NCBI RefSeq assembly: GCF_037023145.1
Contig: NZ_CP146091.1
Location: 1,984,001 to 2,048,000 of the forward strand
Length of the DNA: 64,000 nucleotides
Direction of reading: 5' to 3'
Source of the DNA: Ralstonia sp. RRA
GTDB lineage: Bacteria > Pseudomonadota > Gammaproteobacteria > Burkholderiales > Burkholderiaceae
This document shows positions 55,031 through 64,000 of this stretch, piece by piece; position 1 is the first letter of the stretch; every line of letters starts with the position of its first letter. The notes under the pieces were generated by a model. That model saw nothing but the letters and a program-made list of their open reading frames with translations. It was not told the origin of the DNA and did not search any database. Position numbers and translations under genes: made by a program.

Positions 55031-57622
55031 TCAGCGCCCCTTGGACTTCCGCGGTGCCTTGGCCGGCGCCTTGCGTGCAGTGGTCTTGGCACCGCCCTTG
55101 GGCTTGGGCGCACGCGTTGCCTGCCTTTTGCGGGCCGGCTTGGCATGCGCATGACCCGGCGGCTGTGCACGCGAGCCCGGCTCGAACACCGGCTGCTCCT
55201 CGAAGACGCGGTCAAGCGTCTCGTCGAACGATTCCTCCGGCTTGGCCGTGCCACCCAGCAGCGCCGCCAACTGCCGCGGCTTCTTGCGGCCGACCGGCGG
55301 CGCGGGCGTAGCAACAGCGGGCTGGCGGCCTGCCGTGGCTTCCGGTGCCCCTGCCACCTTCGTCGGCCGCAGCGCCTTGGCCGACGGCTCCTGAATCAGG
55401 CGGAAGTCCATCTTGCGTGCATCCAGATCCACGCGCAGCAACTGCACACGCACGCGGTCGGTCAAGCGGTAGCGGATGCCCGTGCGCTCGCCGCGCAGCT
55501 CGTTGCGGGCTTCGTCGTACTGGAAGTAGTCGCTGCCCAGCTCGGTCACATGCACCAGGCCCTCCACATACAGCTCGTCGAGCTGCACGAAGATGCCGAA
55601 CGACGTGACTGCGCTGACCGTGCCCGAGAACTCATTGCCCAGCTTGTCGCGCATGAAGTAGCACTTGAGCCAAGCCTCAACGTCACGCGAGGCTTCGTCA
55701 GCGCGGCGCTCATTTGCCGAACAGTGCACGCCAAGTTCATGCCAGATCGCCTCGGCCTTGGCCTTATTGACGACTGCCGCCGGCACGCCCTTCTCGGCTT
55801 CCGCCTGGAGGCGGCGCGCCTTGGGCGACAGCGCGCTGTTCAGTTGCACGCCCGCAGCCAGCGCCGGCACATAGCGCGTGCGCTGCAGGATCGCCTTGAT
55901 GGAGCGGTGCACCAGCAAGTCCGGATAACGGCGGATCGGGCTGGTGAAGTGCGCATAGGCCGGGTACGCCAGACCAAAGTGACCGATGTTGTCCGGGCTG
56001 TAGACCGCCTGCTGCATCGAACGCAGCAGCATGGTCTGCAACATCGGTGCATCGGGGCGCGCGGCGATCTTCTCCATCACCTCCGCGTAATCAGACGCCT
56101 GAGGTTTGTCGCCACCGCCCAGCGTCAGGCCGCTGGTCTTCAGGAAGGCGCGCAGTGCTTGCAGCTTTTCTTCCGTTGGACCTGCGTGCACGCGATAGAG
56201 CGCCGGGTGCTTGTACTTCTCTAGCATCTCCGCCGCGCAGACGTTGGCCGTCAGCATGCACTCCTCAATCAGCCGGTGCGCATCGTTGCGCGTGCGCGGC
56301 AGGATCTGCTCGATCTTGCCCTGCGCGTTGCAGACGATGTACGTCTCGGTCGTATCGAAGTCGATCGCGCCACGCTCGCGGCGCGCCTTGAGCAGCGTCT
56401 GATACAGCTCGTACAGGTCCTGCAGATGCGGCACCAGCGGCGCGCGCTTGGCAGCCTCCGGACCCTTCACATTCGACAGGATCGACCAGACCTCGTTGTA
56501 GGTCAGGCGCGCCTTCGAGTGCATCACAGCCGGGTAGAACTGGTAGGCCTTGATCTCGCCCTTGGCGCTGATGACCGCGTCGCAGACCATGCACAGGCGA
56601 TCCACTTCCGGATTCAGCGAGCACAGTCCGTTGGAGAGCTTCTCCGGCAGCATCGGGATCACGCGGCGCGGGAAGTAGACCGAAGTGGCGCGGTCAATCG
56701 CGTCAGCATCCAGCGGATGTCCCGGCCGCACGTAGTGCGACACGTCGGCAATCGCGACGATCAGGCGCCAGCCCTTGCTGCGGCCAATCTTGACGGGCTC
56801 GGCGTAGACCGCATCATCAAAGTCGCGCGCGTCTTCGCCATCGATGGTGACGAGCGGCACATCGCGCAAATCGATGCGGCCAGCCAGATCGGCATCACGC
56901 ACAGTGTCCGGCAATGCTTCGGCCTCACGCTGCGTCGGCTGAGAAAACTCGTGCGGCACACCGTACTTGCGCACAGCGATCTCGATCTCCATGCCAGGAT
57001 CGTCGATCTCGCCCAGGACTTCGACCACGCGACCAATCGGCTGCACGTAGCGATCCGGATACTCCAGGATCTCCACGCTCACCACTTGGCCAACCTTGGC
57101 CTTGCCCTGCCCCTTGGGCGCAATCAGGATGTCGCGCCCAAGGCGCTTGTCTTCGGGCGCCACCACCAGCGTGCCGCTCTCCGAGAGCAGGCGGCCGATG
57201 ATGCGTTTGTTGGCACGTTGCAGGATCTCGACGATCTGCCCTTCCGAGCGCCCGCGGCGGTCGTAGCCAACGGCGCGCACCAGGGCGCGGTCGCCATGCA
57301 TGGCCTTCTGCATTTCGCGCTCGGGCAGGAAAATGTCGGGTTCGCCGTCATCACGGACGAAGAATCCGAAGCCATCGCGATGGCCGATCACACGGCCTTC
57401 GATGAAGTTGGGTTGGTGCGCCAGTTCGTAGCGCCCTTTGCGGTTAAGTTCGATCTGACCGTCCCGCTCCATGGCGGTCAGACGCTTGATAAAGCCGTCG
57501 TGCTCTTTACGGGTGACCGACAGCGTCTTAGCGATATCGGTGGCAGACAGCGGAGACCCCGAAGTGCGCAGCACACCGAGGATTTCCTCGCGGCTCGGGA
57601 TCGGATAAGTCGGCTGATTCAA
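55031..57622 (-). CDS. rnr: Ribonuclease R
   Basis: An 863-residue 3'-5' exoribonuclease that degrades structured RNA. It has an N-terminal winged-helix domain (IPSREEILGVLRTSGSPLSATDIAKTL), cold-shock domains, the RNB catalytic domain with DARDFDDAVYAEPV (metal-binding Asp cluster), an S1 domain (FSGTVSAVTSFGIFVQLDELYVEGLVHV) and a Lys/Arg-rich tail (last ~60 residues). It must start at TTG 57622, because an in-frame TAG lies three codons upstream and the next ATG is near residue 51. AGAAG lies close before the TTG. The promoter region faces tRNA-Leu. Confidence 0.95.
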   Translation of the reverse strand: MNQPTYPIPSREEILGVLRTSGSPLSATDIAKTLSVTRKEHDGFIKRLTAMERDGQIELNRKGRYELAHQPNFIEGRVIGHRDGFGFFVRDDGEPDIFLPEREMQKAMHGDRALVRAVGYDRRGRSEGQIVEILQRANKRIIGRLLSESGTLVVAPEDKRLGRDILIAPKGQGKAKVGQVVSVEILEYPDRYVQPIGRVVEVLGEIDDPGMEIEIAVRKYGVPHEFSQPTQREAEALPDTVRDADLAGRIDLRDVPLVTIDGEDARDFDDAVYAEPVKIGRSKGWRLIVAIADVSHYVRPGHPLDADAIDRATSVYFPRRVIPMLPEKLSNGLCSLNPEVDRLCMVCDAVISAKGEIKAYQFYPAVMHSKARLTYNEVWSILSNVKGPEAAKRAPLVPHLQDLYELYQTLLKARRERGAIDFDTTETYIVCNAQGKIEQILPRTRNDAHRLIEECMLTANVCAAEMLEKYKHPALYRVHAGPTEEKLQALRAFLKTSGLTLGGGDKPQASDYAEVMEKIAARPDAPMLQTMLLRSMQQAVYSPDNIGHFGLAYPAYAHFTSPIRRYPDLLVHRSIKAILQRTRYVPALAAGVQLNSALSPKARRLQAEAEKGVPAAVVNKAKAEAIWHELGVHCSANERRADEASRDVEAWLKCYFMRDKLGNEFSGTVSAVTSFGIFVQLDELYVEGLVHVTELGSDYFQYDEARNELRGERTGIRYRLTDRVRVQLLRVDLDARKMDFRLIQEPSAKALRPTKVAGAPEATAGRQPAVATPAPPVGRKKPRQLAALLGGTAKPEESFDETLDRVFEEQPVFEPGSRAQPPGHAHAKPARKRQATRAPKPKGGAKTTARKAPAKAPRKSKGR

Positions 57623-57639
57623 TTTTTTCTTCTAGAGTG

Positions 57640-57667
57640 TTGACAGGTTCGGTAGAACCCGTAATAA
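57640..57667 (+). promoter_or_regulatory. Sigma-70 promoter of tRNA-Leu
   Basis: A consensus -35 TTGACA (57640-57645) and TAATAA (57662-57667; AATAAT one base on) are spaced 16-17 bp. Transcription would start near 57674, about 19 bases before the mature tRNA. The -35 lies 18 bp from the rnr start codon on the other strand. Confidence 0.8.
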
Positions 57668-57692
57668 TTACAGCTTCGGTACACGCACACCT

Positions 57693-57777
<85 letters not shown>

Positions 57778-57787
57778 GAGTTTAGGA

Positions 57788-57820
57788 ACGGCGCAACGCA
57801 AGTTGCGCCGTTTTTCTTTT
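57788..57820 (+). terminator. Intrinsic terminator of tRNA-Leu
   Basis: ACGGCGCAAC-GCAA-GTTGCGCCGT, a perfect 10-bp stem with a tetraloop, followed by TTTTCTTTT. It starts 11 bases after the tRNA. Confidence 0.92.
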
Positions 57821-58149
57821 CCGCGATCGGATTGTTGTTGTTCAGTAGCTGACGCGACATTCCGCGAAGGACGACAGGCATTGTGTCTCGGCTATCACGC
57901 CGGGGCTGGGCCAGGATCACCGGCTCGCACACCCCAGGCGCTGGGTGGGTTCGATGCCCAGCGCATCCATCAAGACACGCCACGCTTCGATCATCCGCGC
58001 AATCTGCATTGGCCAAATTCTGCAAAGCCAGTCCGTGCGCGGGTTTCGGGCCCGTATTGCGACCCGTCACGTGAGGTTACCGAAGTGGCACGCACGGCGC
58101 AAGCCGCACACACCACTCCCCTCTTGCTTCGACGCAATCCACCAACGAA
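57821..58149. other. Gene-free stretch between tRNA-Leu and the phosphoribosyltransferase
   Basis: About 330 bases with no supported gene. Short frames exist on both strands but lack a ribosome-binding site and recognisable motifs, and the longest minus frame runs into the tRNA. One minus-strand segment near 57940-58030 (MQIARMIEAWRVLMDALGIE) has a coding-like look but stops after about 30 codons. I see no copy of the tRNA 3' end that would mark an integrated element. Confidence 0.5.
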
Positions 58150-58722
58150 TCAAGCCGCCGGCGCTTCACCGTTGCCGGCCGCACGCGCCTTGCCACGCTT
58201 GATCCAAGCCGCCAGATTATGCGGGCGCAGCGTATCGTATTCCTCGAACGGCTGATGAATCCACGGGTTGGTCGGCAGGAACTGCACCGCATAGTCCGGC
58301 TTGATCTTCGAGCATGCCTTGTGCCACAGCACAGCGGTACGCACATCGGTGACGGCGGGATAGCGCTCCTTCAGGTGGCGCCCCACGCGCTCCAGCGTGA
58401 TGCCCGAGTCCACCAAGTCATCGACCAACAGCACGCGACCCGACAGCTCGCCGCGCGTCATGGTGATGTACTGAGCGATATCGAGATCGCCCTGCTGCGT
58501 GCCTGCAGCCTCGCGATAGCTGCTGGTGGCCAGAATGGCCAGCGGCAGGTCATAGATACGGGAGAGTTGGTCGCCCACGCGCAAACCACCGCGCGCCAGG
58601 CACAGGATCTTGTCGAACTTCCAGCCCGACTCATGCACGACCAGCGCCAGGCGCTCGATCAGGCCGTGATAGTCATCCCAGGACACCCACAGGTGCGAGT
58701 CATCGTTGATCGGCTGGTTCAT
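58150..58722 (-). CDS. Purine-type phosphoribosyltransferase
   Basis: A 190-residue type I PRTase. The PRPP loop is VLLVDDLVDSGITLE at 97-111, and an earlier ILCLARGGLRVGDQLSRIYD supplies the PPi loop. Overall it resembles xanthine/hypoxanthine-guanine PRTases of the Gpt group. It likely salvages a purine base to its nucleotide; the preferred base cannot be told. The start is the ATG at 58722 (MNQPINDDSHLWVSWDDYH), with AGAGGAACACG before it. It is 126 bp downstream of purA on the same strand, consistent with purine metabolism. Confidence 0.88.
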   Translation of the reverse strand: MNQPINDDSHLWVSWDDYHGLIERLALVVHESGWKFDKILCLARGGLRVGDQLSRIYDLPLAILATSSYREAAGTQQGDLDIAQYITMTRGELSGRVLLVDDLVDSGITLERVGRHLKERYPAVTDVRTAVLWHKACSKIKPDYAVQFLPTNPWIHQPFEEYDTLRPHNLAAWIKRGKARAAGNGEAPAA

Positions 58723-58798
58723 CGTGTTCCTCTTCTTGATCATGAATGCGACGTGAGTTGCCGCTGTCGTGTTCTGTAAAAACGCCGCTGAATGCAAT

Positions 58799-58821
58799 TC
58801 GCCCGGCAAATCACCGGGCGA
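58799..58821 (-). other. Hairpin between purA and the phosphoribosyltransferase gene
   Basis: TCGCCCGG / CCGGGCGA, a perfect 8-bp stem with a 7-base loop, 28 bp after the purA stop. There is no T-run, so it is more likely a 3'-end stabiliser, attenuator or weak stop than an intrinsic terminator. Confidence 0.45.
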
Positions 58822-58848
58822 GTCTGTCAAACGCGTGAGTGCGGCACG

Positions 58849-60207
<1,359 letters not shown>

Positions 60208-60284
60208 TTAAAAACGTATTCTACCCTTGTTGTCAGGGTCTTCCCTGAAATTACCGGGTATTTACAGAACGTTATGCAACACGC

Positions 60285-61448
60285 TCAGGCTAAAGCCTTG
60301 CGGGGCTTGACGATCCAGCTCCCGCTCTCTTCTACGAGTTGGCGGTTGTAGGCGAATTCTTCCAGGTCTTCCGGGTGGCCCGGCAGCGACTGGATGACGA
60401 TCTCGCCGGCAGCACGCAGGGCGGCAATGGCCTCGCGCAGCTTGGCGTCGCCCGACCACGGTGCGTGGATAGCAGCGGCGCGCGCCTCCACCGGCGAAAT
60501 ACCGGCGACTTCGCGCAGGTCCAGCGAAAAGCCGGTTGCCGGACGGGCGCGGCCAAAAGCCTCGCCAACCTTGTCGTAACGACCGCCTCGCGCCACCGCA
60601 TTAGGCACCCCAGCCACGTAGGCCGTGAACATCACACCGCTGTGGTAGTGGTAGCCACGCAAATCGGCCAGGTCGATGTTGACTGTGGCACCTCCAGCGC
60701 GCTCGGCCAGCGTGGACAGATCATCCAGCGCGCGACCGATAGCGGGCAGCGCCGGCAACTGCGCACGGGCACGTGCGAGCACATCGACACCACCGTACAG
60801 CGACGGCAGCAGGTTGATCGCATCGCGCTGAGCCGCAGGCAGATCGGCCGTCAACACGCGTAGCGCTGGGACGTCCTTGGACGCCAGCGCGGTGAACAAT
60901 TCATCCTGCACGCTCAGCGCGACCGGCGCCTGCTCCAGCAGAGCGGCCAACACGCCAACATGACACAGGTCGAGGCGCACATCTGCCAAGCCTGCCGCCG
61001 ACAACGCCGCGAGCATGAGTTCCTGGATCTCCAGATCGGCTTCCAGACCGGCGTGGCCATAGATTTCGGCGCCAATCTGCAACGGCTCACGCGTGACGTG
61101 AAAGCCGCTCGGACGCGTGTGCAATACCGAACCGGCGTAGCACAGGCGCGTCACACCAGCGCGGTTCAGCAGGTGGGCATCAATGCGGGCGACCTGGGGC
61201 GTGATGTCGGCACGCAGGCCGATGGTGCGGCCGGAGAGCTGATCGACGAGCTTGAAGGTCTTCAGATCCAGGTCATGGCCGGTGCCGGAAAGTAGCGACT
61301 CGATGTATTCCAGCATCGGCGGCATGACCAGTTCGTAGCCGTAGGTGCGGAACAGGTCGAGCATGCGGCGGCGCAACTCTTCAATCTTGCGCGCCTCGGA
61401 AGGCAGCACGTCGGCAATGGATTCAGGCAGCAGCCAATTCGTCGGCAT
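60285..61448 (-). CDS. hisZ: ATP phosphoribosyltransferase regulatory subunit HisZ
   Basis: A 387-residue protein homologous to histidyl-tRNA synthetase: [38 protein letters not shown] (class II motif 1 region) and [36 protein letters not shown] (motif 2). It lacks a functional anticodon-binding domain. HisZ pairs with short-form HisG and confers histidine feedback on the first step of histidine synthesis. No other his gene is in the window. It lies 58 bp after the DUF2065 gene. Confidence 0.93.
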   Translation of the reverse strand: MPTNWLLPESIADVLPSEARKIEELRRRMLDLFRTYGYELVMPPMLEYIESLLSGTGHDLDLKTFKLVDQLSGRTIGLRADITPQVARIDAHLLNRAGVTRLCYAGSVLHTRPSGFHVTREPLQIGAEIYGHAGLEADLEIQELMLAALSAAGLADVRLDLCHVGVLAALLEQAPVALSVQDELFTALASKDVPALRVLTADLPAAQRDAINLLPSLYGGVDVLARARAQLPALPAIGRALDDLSTLAERAGGATVNIDLADLRGYHYHSGVMFTAYVAGVPNAVARGGRYDKVGEAFGRARPATGFSLDLREVAGISPVEARAAAIHAPWSGDAKLREAIAALRAAGEIVIQSLPGHPEDLEEFAYNRQLVEESGSWIVKPRKALA

Positions 61449-61506
61449 GGCAGTCTCGGTCGGAAGTCTCAGTACAGCGGAATTTCAGGAAGCGCGAAAA
61501 GGCGGT

Positions 61507-61707
61507 TCAGTGATGCAGCAGGCGCAGGAGGATCAGCCCCACCGCCATCGATACCAGCCCGATCACACGCAACTTCTCGTCGGGCAGCTCGGTCATCGCC
61601 TGGAAGGCACGGCGCCAGGCCTGCGGCGCGACAAACGGCAGGATGCCCTCGAACACGAGCACCAGCGCGCACGCGGCCAGCAAAACGGTGGGGAGTGATT
61701 CTTCCAT
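61507..61707 (-). CDS. DUF2065 (YjeT-like) small membrane protein
   Basis: A 66-residue protein with two membrane helices (about 4-23 and 46-63) and the family core EGILPFVAPQAWRRAFQAMTELPDEKLRVIGLVSMAVGLILL. E. coli YjeT occupies the same place, between hflC and purA. Function unknown. The start at 61707 (MEESLPTVLL) fits family length. An intrinsic terminator just upstream separates it from hflC. Confidence 0.9.
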   Translation of the reverse strand: MEESLPTVLLAACALVLVFEGILPFVAPQAWRRAFQAMTELPDEKLRVIGLVSMAVGLILLRLLHH

Positions 61708-61729
61708 GGGATGCGGGTGGCGAACGAAC

Positions 61730-61750
61730 AAAACCCCGGCAAGCCGGGGT
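61730..61750 (-). terminator. Intrinsic terminator of hflC
   Basis: Leftward: ACCCCGG-CTTG-CCGGGGT stem-loop (61750-61733) followed by a short T-run (TTTTGTT). It lies 36 bp after the hflC stop and should uncouple hflKC from the DUF2065-hisZ-purA genes. Confidence 0.75.
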
Positions 61751-61785
61751 CTGTCCGCCTCAAATACGATCAGCGACGCATTGTA

Positions 61786-62703
61786 CTAGCGATGTCGCCC
61801 CGACTGGGCAGCCGCAGGTGCTGCCGCCGAACCACCGCCGTTCGGGCTGCGCATGAACTTGAAGAAGTCGCTGTTCGGTTGCAGCACCATCACGTCCTTG
61901 CGGTCGCGGAACGACGCGCGGTAGGCCTCCATACTGCGCCAGAACGCGGCGAACTGCGGATCACGGCCAAACGCATCGGCGTAGATATCTGCGGCGCGGG
62001 CATCGCCCTCACCCTTGATCTTCTGCGCATCGCGGTAGGCATCGGCCAGCACGACTTCACGTTGGCGGTCGGCATCAGCGCGGATCTTCTCCCCCTCGGC
62101 CGCGCCGGTCGAACGCAACTCGTTGGCCACGCGCTTACGCTCGGCTTCCATGCGGCGGTAGACCGACTCCGTCACGCTGGCCAGCAGGTCCACGCGCTTC
62201 AAGCGCACGTCGATGATGTCCACACCCACCGACTTGCCGTACTCCTGCACCCCCTTGAGGATGCTCTGCATCGCGGCTTCGCGATCCGTGGAAACCACGT
62301 CGGAGACGGTACGGCGCGCAAACTCATCGCGGGCGATGGAGTTGATTTTCTGCGTCATACTGTCCTGCGCAAGGCGGTTATCACCCTTGAAGCTCACGTA
62401 GAACAAGCGCGGATCAGCGATCTTCCACTTCACGAACCAGTCGACCAGCAGGTTCTTCTTTTCAGCCGTGATGAAGCGGTCAGCACCGGCCACATCAATG
62501 GTCTGCAGGCGCTTGTCCATGAACACGACGTTCTGCAGCGGTGGCGGCAGCTTGAAGTGCAGCCCCGGCTCCTTGATGACCTGCTTGATCTCACCAAAAG
62601 CGAACACCACGGCGTACTGCCGCTGGTCCACCACGAACACCACCGACGAGAACACCGCCAGGGCAATGACCAGCGCCACGAGGGCGGAAATCAGACGATT
62701 CAT
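61786..62703 (-). CDS. hflC: HflC, subunit of the FtsH-modulating HflKC complex
   Basis: A 305-residue SPFH/prohibitin-family protein. One N-terminal membrane helix (about 4-24, LISALVALVIALAVFSSVVF) is followed by the SPFH domain (VVDQRQYAVVFAFGEIKQVIKEPGLHFKLPPPLQNVV) and a long coiled-coil region (RMEAERKRVANELRSTGAAEGEKIRADADRQREVVLADA). With HflK it forms a large cage around FtsH protease in the inner membrane. It starts 11 bp after hflK. Confidence 0.95.
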   Translation of the reverse strand: MNRLISALVALVIALAVFSSVVFVVDQRQYAVVFAFGEIKQVIKEPGLHFKLPPPLQNVVFMDKRLQTIDVAGADRFITAEKKNLLVDWFVKWKIADPRLFYVSFKGDNRLAQDSMTQKINSIARDEFARRTVSDVVSTDREAAMQSILKGVQEYGKSVGVDIIDVRLKRVDLLASVTESVYRRMEAERKRVANELRSTGAAEGEKIRADADRQREVVLADAYRDAQKIKGEGDARAADIYADAFGRDPQFAAFWRSMEAYRASFRDRKDVMVLQPNSDFFKFMRSPNGGGSAAAPAAAQSGRHR

Positions 62704-62714
62704 ATGCCCTCCTC

Positions 62715-64000
62715 TTAGCGGGAATCGCGATCGCGGTTACGCAGCGCCTCGCGCGAGCGCGAGTCGGCGTCACTCATCGATGACGGGTTGGAGGGCGTGG
62801 GCACGCCTTGCGCCGAACCGCTGTCCTGCGGTGAAGCGCCCGGGGCAGGTGCCGAGCGAGAAGCATCGCCCTGCGTCTGCGCGATCAGCTTGTCCAGCGG
62901 CAGATACAGCAGGCTGCCGTTGCCATTTTGGTCGACCAGCACCTTGTTTGCGTTGGCGTAGATGTCCTGCATGGTCTCCAGATAGATGCGGTCACGCGTG
63001 ACCTGCGGCGCCTTCGCGTACTCACGCTGCACGGAGGCAAAGCGAGCCGCGTCACCTTCCGCACGTGCCGTGACACGCGCCTTGTAGCCCTGCGCCTCTT
63101 CAACCAGGCGCGCAGCCGTACCCTTGGCACGCGGCACCACGTCGTTGGCATAGGCCTGGCCTTCGGAGATCGCGCGTTCGCGGTCTTGGCCTGCCTTGGT
63201 CACGTCATCGAACGCAGCCTGCACCTGCTCGGGCGGCTGCACGCTCTGCACGTTAACGCTAAGGATGCGGATACCGGTGTTGTAGGCCGCAAGGATGCGC
63301 TGAATCGACTCTGCCAAGTTACGGCCGACGGCATCGCGCCCTTCGTACAGCACGGAGTCCATCTTGTTGCGGCCGACAATCTCACGCACAGAGGTTTCAG
63401 CGGCTTGCGTGACGAGCTCTTCATCGCCGCCACGATCCGTGCGGTTGAAGAAGAGATACTTGACCGGGTCCTCAATGTTGTATTGGACCGAGAAGCGCAC
63501 ATCGACGATGTTCTCGTCCTGCGTGAGCATCGACGAATCCTTCAGGTTCGTGTCCTTGATCTGCGTGGTGCGGCCGATTTCCAGCGTACGCACGCCCGAC
63601 AGGTTGACGATCTCGTGCGATTGGATCGGATACGGCAGGCGCCAGTTGATACCCGGCGTGGCCAGATACTTGAAGCGGCCGAACTGCAGGATCACACCGG
63701 TCTGGCCTTCCTGGATGATGAAGAAGCCGCTGGCCAGCCACAGGCCCACCAGCACAGCCAGCAATACACCAACACCAAGACCAGAACCAGCGCGACCGCC
63801 ATTGGGGCGCAGCGGCGTCGGGCCACCACTGCCGCCGTCGCCGCCTTCCTTGCGACCGAACAGGTTGTTCAGACGGCGGTTGAAGTCGCGCCACAACTCG
63901 TCGAGGTCGGGCGGACCATCCTGGGGCGGCTTGCTTTGGCGCTTCGGCTCATCTTTGTTTTCGCGCTCGGCGTTGTCATCGCCGCGACCCCAGCGCGGAT
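62715..64000 (-). CDS. hflK: HflK, subunit of the FtsH-modulating HflKC complex (5' end cut by window)
   Basis: At least 427 residues are visible. The frame is still open at the window edge, where it reads PRWGRGDDNAERENKDEPKR and onward into DELWRDFNRRLNNLFGRK, so only a few N-terminal residues are missing. A Gly-rich segment precedes the membrane helix (LGVGVLLAVLVGLWLASGFF), then the SPFH domain (IQEGQTGVILQFGRFKYLATPGINWRLPYPIQSHEIV) and coiled coil. The C-terminus is Ser/Pro/Asp-rich. The TTG inside the frame at 63896 is not the start. Partner of hflC. Confidence 0.95.
   Translation of the reverse strand, partial: PRWGRGDDNAERENKDEPKRQSKPPQDGPPDLDELWRDFNRRLNNLFGRKEGGDGGSGGPTPLRPNGGRAGSGLGVGVLLAVLVGLWLASGFFIIQEGQTGVILQFGRFKYLATPGINWRLPYPIQSHEIVNLSGVRTLEIGRTTQIKDTNLKDSSMLTQDENIVDVRFSVQYNIEDPVKYLFFNRTDRGGDEELVTQAAETSVREIVGRNKMDSVLYEGRDAVGRNLAESIQRILAAYNTGIRILSVNVQSVQPPEQVQAAFDDVTKAGQDRERAISEGQAYANDVVPRAKGTAARLVEEAQGYKARVTARAEGDAARFASVQREYAKAPQVTRDRIYLETMQDIYANANKVLVDQNGNGSLLYLPLDKLIAQTQGDASRSAPAPGASPQDSGSAQGVPTPSNPSSMSDADSRSREALRNRDRDSR

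Overview
The window reads as a core-chromosome segment of a GC-rich beta-proteobacterium of the Burkholderiaceae, most likely Ralstonia. The grounds are the cbb3 oxidase cluster next to an FNR homologue, the odhA-odhB-lpdA order, glnA / DUF4124 / ntrB / ntrC, hisZ beside purA, and high GC with a uniform coding style. The genus is inference from gene content and sequence style; no search was run. I see no insertion sequence, prophage, CRISPR array, rRNA or clearly broken gene. One tRNA (Leu, CAG) is present.

Layout. 0.2-10 kb: a TauE/SafE-like membrane protein, an FNR-type [4Fe-4S] regulator, and a leftward cbb3 block transcribed ccoI-ccoS-ccoN-ccoO-ccoQ-ccoP-ccoG-fixH-like-small membrane protein. 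FNR boxes sit in front of ccoN and ccoI, both centred 41.5 bp from the predicted transcription start. 10-18 kb: a 2-phosphosulfolactate phosphatase-like gene, zapE, and the 2-oxoglutarate dehydrogenase operon odhA-odhB-lpdA with a probable structured 5' leader. 18-24.4 kb: the glycerol-3-phosphate/phosphodiester system ugpB-A-E-C-Q behind a PHO box, and a divergent HAD phosphatase. 24.6-30.4 kb: a small coiled-coil protein and the nitrogen block glnA, DUF4124, ntrB, ntrC; glnA has a sigma-54 promoter and three NtrC-type boxes. 30.4-35.5 kb: rhodanese, then a leftward run of YVTN beta-propeller, NodB-type deacetylase, sterol desaturase-family protein, EI24/CysZ-like protein and a CinA/MoCF-domain protein, with no assigned pathway for the first three. 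35.6-43.2 kb: hrpA, argA, yggX and a chemoreceptor with a flagellar sigma-28 promoter.

43.3-51.6 kb holds a complete reductive pyrimidine-degradation operon: beta-ureidopropionase-type amidohydrolase, preT, preA, NCS1 permease, dihydropyrimidinase. A RutR-like TetR regulator is divergent from it, and the intergenic region carries a sigma-54-type promoter and a perfect palindrome. This suggests nitrogen-limitation control of uracil use, parallel to glnA. 51.6-54.2 kb: rpiA, transaldolase and a sirtuin. 54.2-64 kb: rlmB, rnr, tRNA-Leu, a phosphoribosyltransferase, purA, hisZ, a YjeT-like DUF2065 protein, hflC and hflK (cut by the window end). This is the E. coli hflK-hflC-yjeT-purA-...-rnr-rlmB order with hisZ, a phosphoribosyltransferase and a tRNA gene placed inside it.

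I found no frankly novel multi-gene system. The most informative signals are regulatory: FNR geometry in the cbb3 cluster, sigma-54 promoters for glnA and pyrimidine catabolism, a sigma-28 promoter for the chemoreceptor, a PHO box for ugp and a candidate sucA leader RNA. The least explained gene set is the YVTN / NodB / sterol-desaturase run, whose deacetylase lacks one canonical metal-binding Asp.
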